From NCBI GenBank assembly GCA_903895475.1, contig CAITUF010000282.1, forward strand, positions 1 through 7,774: 7,774 nucleotides of DNA, in the 5' to 3' direction. Both the position numbers and the translations under genes were made by a program. The notes below the pieces were generated by a model. It was not told the DNA's origin. It made no database searches and was given only the letters and a program-made list of their open reading frames with translations. Shown here one piece after another: positions 6,261 through 7,774 of this stretch; within the stretch, counting starts at the first letter, position 1; each line of letters opens with the position of its first letter. The DNA is from an uncultured Opitutia bacterium (GTDB lineage: Bacteria; Verrucomicrobiota; Verrucomicrobiia; Opitutales; UBA953).

Positions 6261-6377
6261 GCCGTTTGCCTAAGTTCAGGTCGGCTTCGCTTGTCTCATG
6301 CCTTGGGCTGGTTGGCTAAGTGAGTTACAGGTCTTTTCTAGGAGTCTTCACGCTCACTATCGCACAAATATTCTTCA

Positions 6378-6383
6378 TATTAT
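6378..6383 (+). promoter_or_regulatory. Possible -10 element before the orphan gene
   Basis: TATTAT lies in the most A/T-rich part of the 6261-6420 gap, 37 bp before the ATG at 6421. No good -35 is seen at 16-18 bp upstream (CTCACT at 6353 has a 19-bp spacer and poor match). The gap holds no convincing gene or RNA. A 5-bp inverted repeat TAGGC-N5-GCCTA at 6258-6272 overlaps the preceding stop but lacks a T-tract, so it is not called a terminator. Confidence 0.2.
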
Positions 6384-6420
6384 CGGTGGCTTTCTTTCAG
6401 CCCATTGCTAAATTTTCGCC

Positions 6421-6981
6421 ATGTCTAAAACCACGCTCGTCCTCATTCTCGCCCTCGGTCTCGGGGGCGGCTTCTTGATCGCCCGTTTCGTTAAGCCTAC
6501 GCCAGTGGCGGTCGATATCCCTAAACCAGCCGTCGTGGAAGCCCCGCGTCCGGTAGTGGCTGTCGCCCCGCTCGTCCGCCCGACCGCGCCGGCGATCACC
6601 GAGAAGTCCGCCGACGATATCGCCAAGGAAGAATTCAAAGCTCGCGCCAAGGCCTTCGCTGAAGAGACCAAAAAGATGGTCGAAGAAATTTCTGGTGGCG
6701 ACCAAGCCAAGGTGCAGCGTGCGATGTTCGCCGGCATGATGAAGCCCGAAGGCCAAGCCATCATGGCGGAAGCCCGTGAACTCGGTGAAGCCATGCGCAA
6801 CGCCACCCCGGCCGACCGTGAAGCCCTGACCCAGCGTTCTCTCGCCCTCCGTGACCGGGCCATGAACGCCCTCCGTGCGGAGATGGCCGCCCTCAATAAC
6901 CCCGCCCCCGCCGCGCCGGTTGCGCAGCCAGCTGCAACGGGTGCACCCGCCGCCCAGCCTGCTCCGGTCATCATTATGTAA
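6421..6981 (+). CDS. Membrane-anchored Ala/Pro-rich helical protein, function unknown
   Basis: I do not recognise this 186-residue protein. It begins with a clear signal anchor (about residues 5-24: hydrophobic, with Gly-Gly-Gly near 15-17), so the rest probably faces the periplasm. A Pro/Val/Ala-rich spacer (26-60) is followed by a charged helical region (about 61-160) rich in Ala, Glu, Lys, Arg and Met, including RAMFAGMMKPEGQAIM. The C-terminal tail (161-186) is low-complexity Ala/Pro/Gln ending PAPVIIM. The layout resembles a tethered helical domain on a flexible stalk. Codon use looks like the neighbours, with many GCC, CTC and GCG third positions, and the reading frame is long and clean, so it is a real gene. 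There is no Shine-Dalgarno before the ATG. It is separated by 160 bp from the TonB operon and ends before a strong terminator, so it is probably its own transcript. Confidence 0.8.
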   Translation: MSKTTLVLILALGLGGGFLIARFVKPTPVAVDIPKPAVVEAPRPVVAVAPLVRPTAPAITEKSADDIAKEEFKARAKAFAEETKKMVEEISGGDQAKVQRAMFAGMMKPEGQAIMAEARELGEAMRNATPADREALTQRSLALRDRAMNALRAEMAALNNPAPAAPVAQPAATGAPAAQPAPVIIM

Positions 6982-7004
6982 GGTCGGTTCATCCACCAAA
7001 GAAG

Positions 7005-7030
7005 AAGGGCCAGCTTGCGCTGGCCCTTTT
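7005..7030. terminator. Bidirectional intrinsic terminator
   Basis: A perfect 10-bp stem (7005-7014 with 7019-7028) closes a TTGC loop. The stem is G/C-rich in its inner 8 bp and is flanked by A/T on both sides: TTTT at 7027-7030 on the plus strand, and an AAAGAAGAA stretch that reads as T-rich on the minus strand. It sits between two convergent genes (orphan gene ending 6981, ilvC ending 7052), so it most likely stops both transcripts. Confidence 0.88.
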
Positions 7031-7051
7031 GCTTGGCGGAGTGACCGACGC

Positions 7052-7774
7052 TTACTTCGTCGTGTATTCGGCCTGCGCGCCCTTGATGTTGCGCTTCTGC
7101 ACCCAAGGCATCAGCGAGCGGAGACGCTGGCCGGTCTTTTCGATCGGGTGGTTCTCGCCCTGCTTGAGGAGCTTGTGGTAGTTCTTCAGGCCAGTCTTGT
7201 ATTCCTTGACCCACTGGGCGGTGAACTTGCCCGACTGGATTTCCTTGAGGATCTCGCGCATCGCCTTGCGGGACGAGCTGTTGATCACGCGAGGGCCGCG
7301 GGTGATGTCGCCATACTTGGCGGTTTCGGAGATCGAGAAGCGCATGCCGGAGATGCCGGACTCGACCATGAGGTCGACGATCAGCTTCAGCTCGTGGAGG
7401 CACTCGAAGTAGGCCATCTCGGGCTGGTAGCCCGCTTCGACCAGGGTTTCATAACCCACCTTGACGAGTTCGGAGGCGCCGCCGCAGAGGACGGCCTGTT
7501 CGCCGAAGAGGTCGGTTTCAGCTTCTTCCTTGAAGGAGGTCTTAATGACGCCGGCGCGGGTACCACCGATGCCCTTGGCCCAGGCGAGGGCGGTCTTGGT
7601 GGCCTTACCAGAGATATCCTGCTGGACGGCGATGAGGGCGGGGACGCCCTTACCTTCGACGTATTGCGCACGGACAACGTGGCCGGGGCCCTTGGGGGCG
7701 ACCATGGCGATGTCGACGTTCTTGCCGGGCTTGATCAGCTTGTAGTGAATCGAGAGGCCGTGGATGAAGAGGAC
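7052..7774 (-). CDS. ilvC: Ketol-acid reductoisomerase (IlvC), class I, 5' part beyond the right edge
   Basis: This cytoplasmic enzyme converts 2-acetolactate to 2,3-dihydroxyisovalerate (and 2-aceto-2-hydroxybutyrate to dihydroxy-methylvalerate) in valine, leucine and isoleucine synthesis, using NADPH and Mg2+. The last 240 residues are present; the N-terminal NADPH-binding part lies outside. The fragment begins VLFIHGLSIHYKLI and continues into MVAPKGPGH, both typical of the family. The knotted C-terminal domain shows DLFGEQAVLCGG, whose Asp and Glu bind the two metal ions, then ECLHELKLIVDLM, with the other metal-binding Glu residues, and SISETAKYGD with the substrate-contacting Ser. One C-terminal domain, ending EYTTK, fits the short class I form rather than the duplicated class II form. 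An internal ATG at 7705 is not the start, since conserved sequence continues upstream to the edge. It converges on the orphan gene and shares its terminator. Confidence 0.97.
   Translation of the reverse strand, partial: VLFIHGLSIHYKLIKPGKNVDIAMVAPKGPGHVVRAQYVEGKGVPALIAVQQDISGKATKTALAWAKGIGGTRAGVIKTSFKEEAETDLFGEQAVLCGGASELVKVGYETLVEAGYQPEMAYFECLHELKLIVDLMVESGISGMRFSISETAKYGDITRGPRVINSSSRKAMREILKEIQSGKFTAQWVKEYKTGLKNYHKLLKQGENHPIEKTGQRLRSLMPWVQKRNIKGAQAEYTTK

Noticed and set aside
6258..6272. Inverted repeat TAGGC-N5-GCCTA overlapping the stop of the coiled-coil gene as a terminator.
   Set aside because: The stem is only 5 bp and no T-tract follows.
6298..6411. 37-codon open frame (MPWAGWLSEL..., stop TAA at 6409) in the gap after the coiled-coil gene.
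   Set aside because: It has no ribosome site, no recognisable motif and codon use unlike the neighbours; an open frame of this length is expected by chance.
6408..7403. 331-codon minus-strand frame crossing the orphan gene, the terminator and ilvC.
   Set aside because: It runs through a perfect hairpin terminator and overlaps ilvC out of frame; its translation is low-complexity shadow sequence.

Overview
The window is GC-rich, gene-dense bacterial DNA. It holds seven complete genes between two partial ones, one at each edge. The TonB-dependent receptor with signal peptide and terminal Phe, plus TonB/ExbB/ExbD, point to a Gram-negative (diderm) cell. Starts mostly lack Shine-Dalgarno motifs, and two proteins look like orphans. 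I suspect a group such as Verrucomicrobiota, but nothing here proves the taxonomy.

Layout. (a) 1-1972, minus strand: a two-gene unit with a small DUF485 membrane protein followed 1 bp later by an ActP-like sodium/acetate-type symporter that runs off the left edge. (b) 1973-2069: a short divergent intergenic region with a perfect 17-bp palindrome and a triple TTGGC repeat. (c) 2070-6260, plus strand: a tightly packed five-gene operon. It encodes a ZnuD-like outer-membrane receptor, a TonB with a histidine-rich segment, ExbB, ExbD and an unrecognised membrane-anchored coiled-coil protein. Gaps are 3 and 5 bp, then two ATGA overlaps. (d) 6261-6420: an intergenic stretch with no convincing gene. 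(e) 6421-6981: an orphan membrane-anchored, Ala/Pro-rich helical protein, then a perfect bidirectional hairpin terminator. (f) 7052-7774, minus strand: the C-terminal two thirds of ketol-acid reductoisomerase (IlvC), running off the right edge.

How it fits together. The main system is a self-contained energised outer-membrane importer: receptor, dedicated TonB, proton-driven ExbB/ExbD motor and a coiled-coil accessory. Receptor similarity to ZnuD, a Fur-family-like palindrome before the operon and the HEHEHDH cluster in TonB all suggest zinc or another transition metal as substrate. The histidine-rich loop common in ZnuD receptors seems absent from this receptor, while TonB carries one. The coiled-coil protein, with four consecutive asparagine core layers, is the most novel component. 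The flanking symporter, orphan and ilvC genes appear functionally unrelated.
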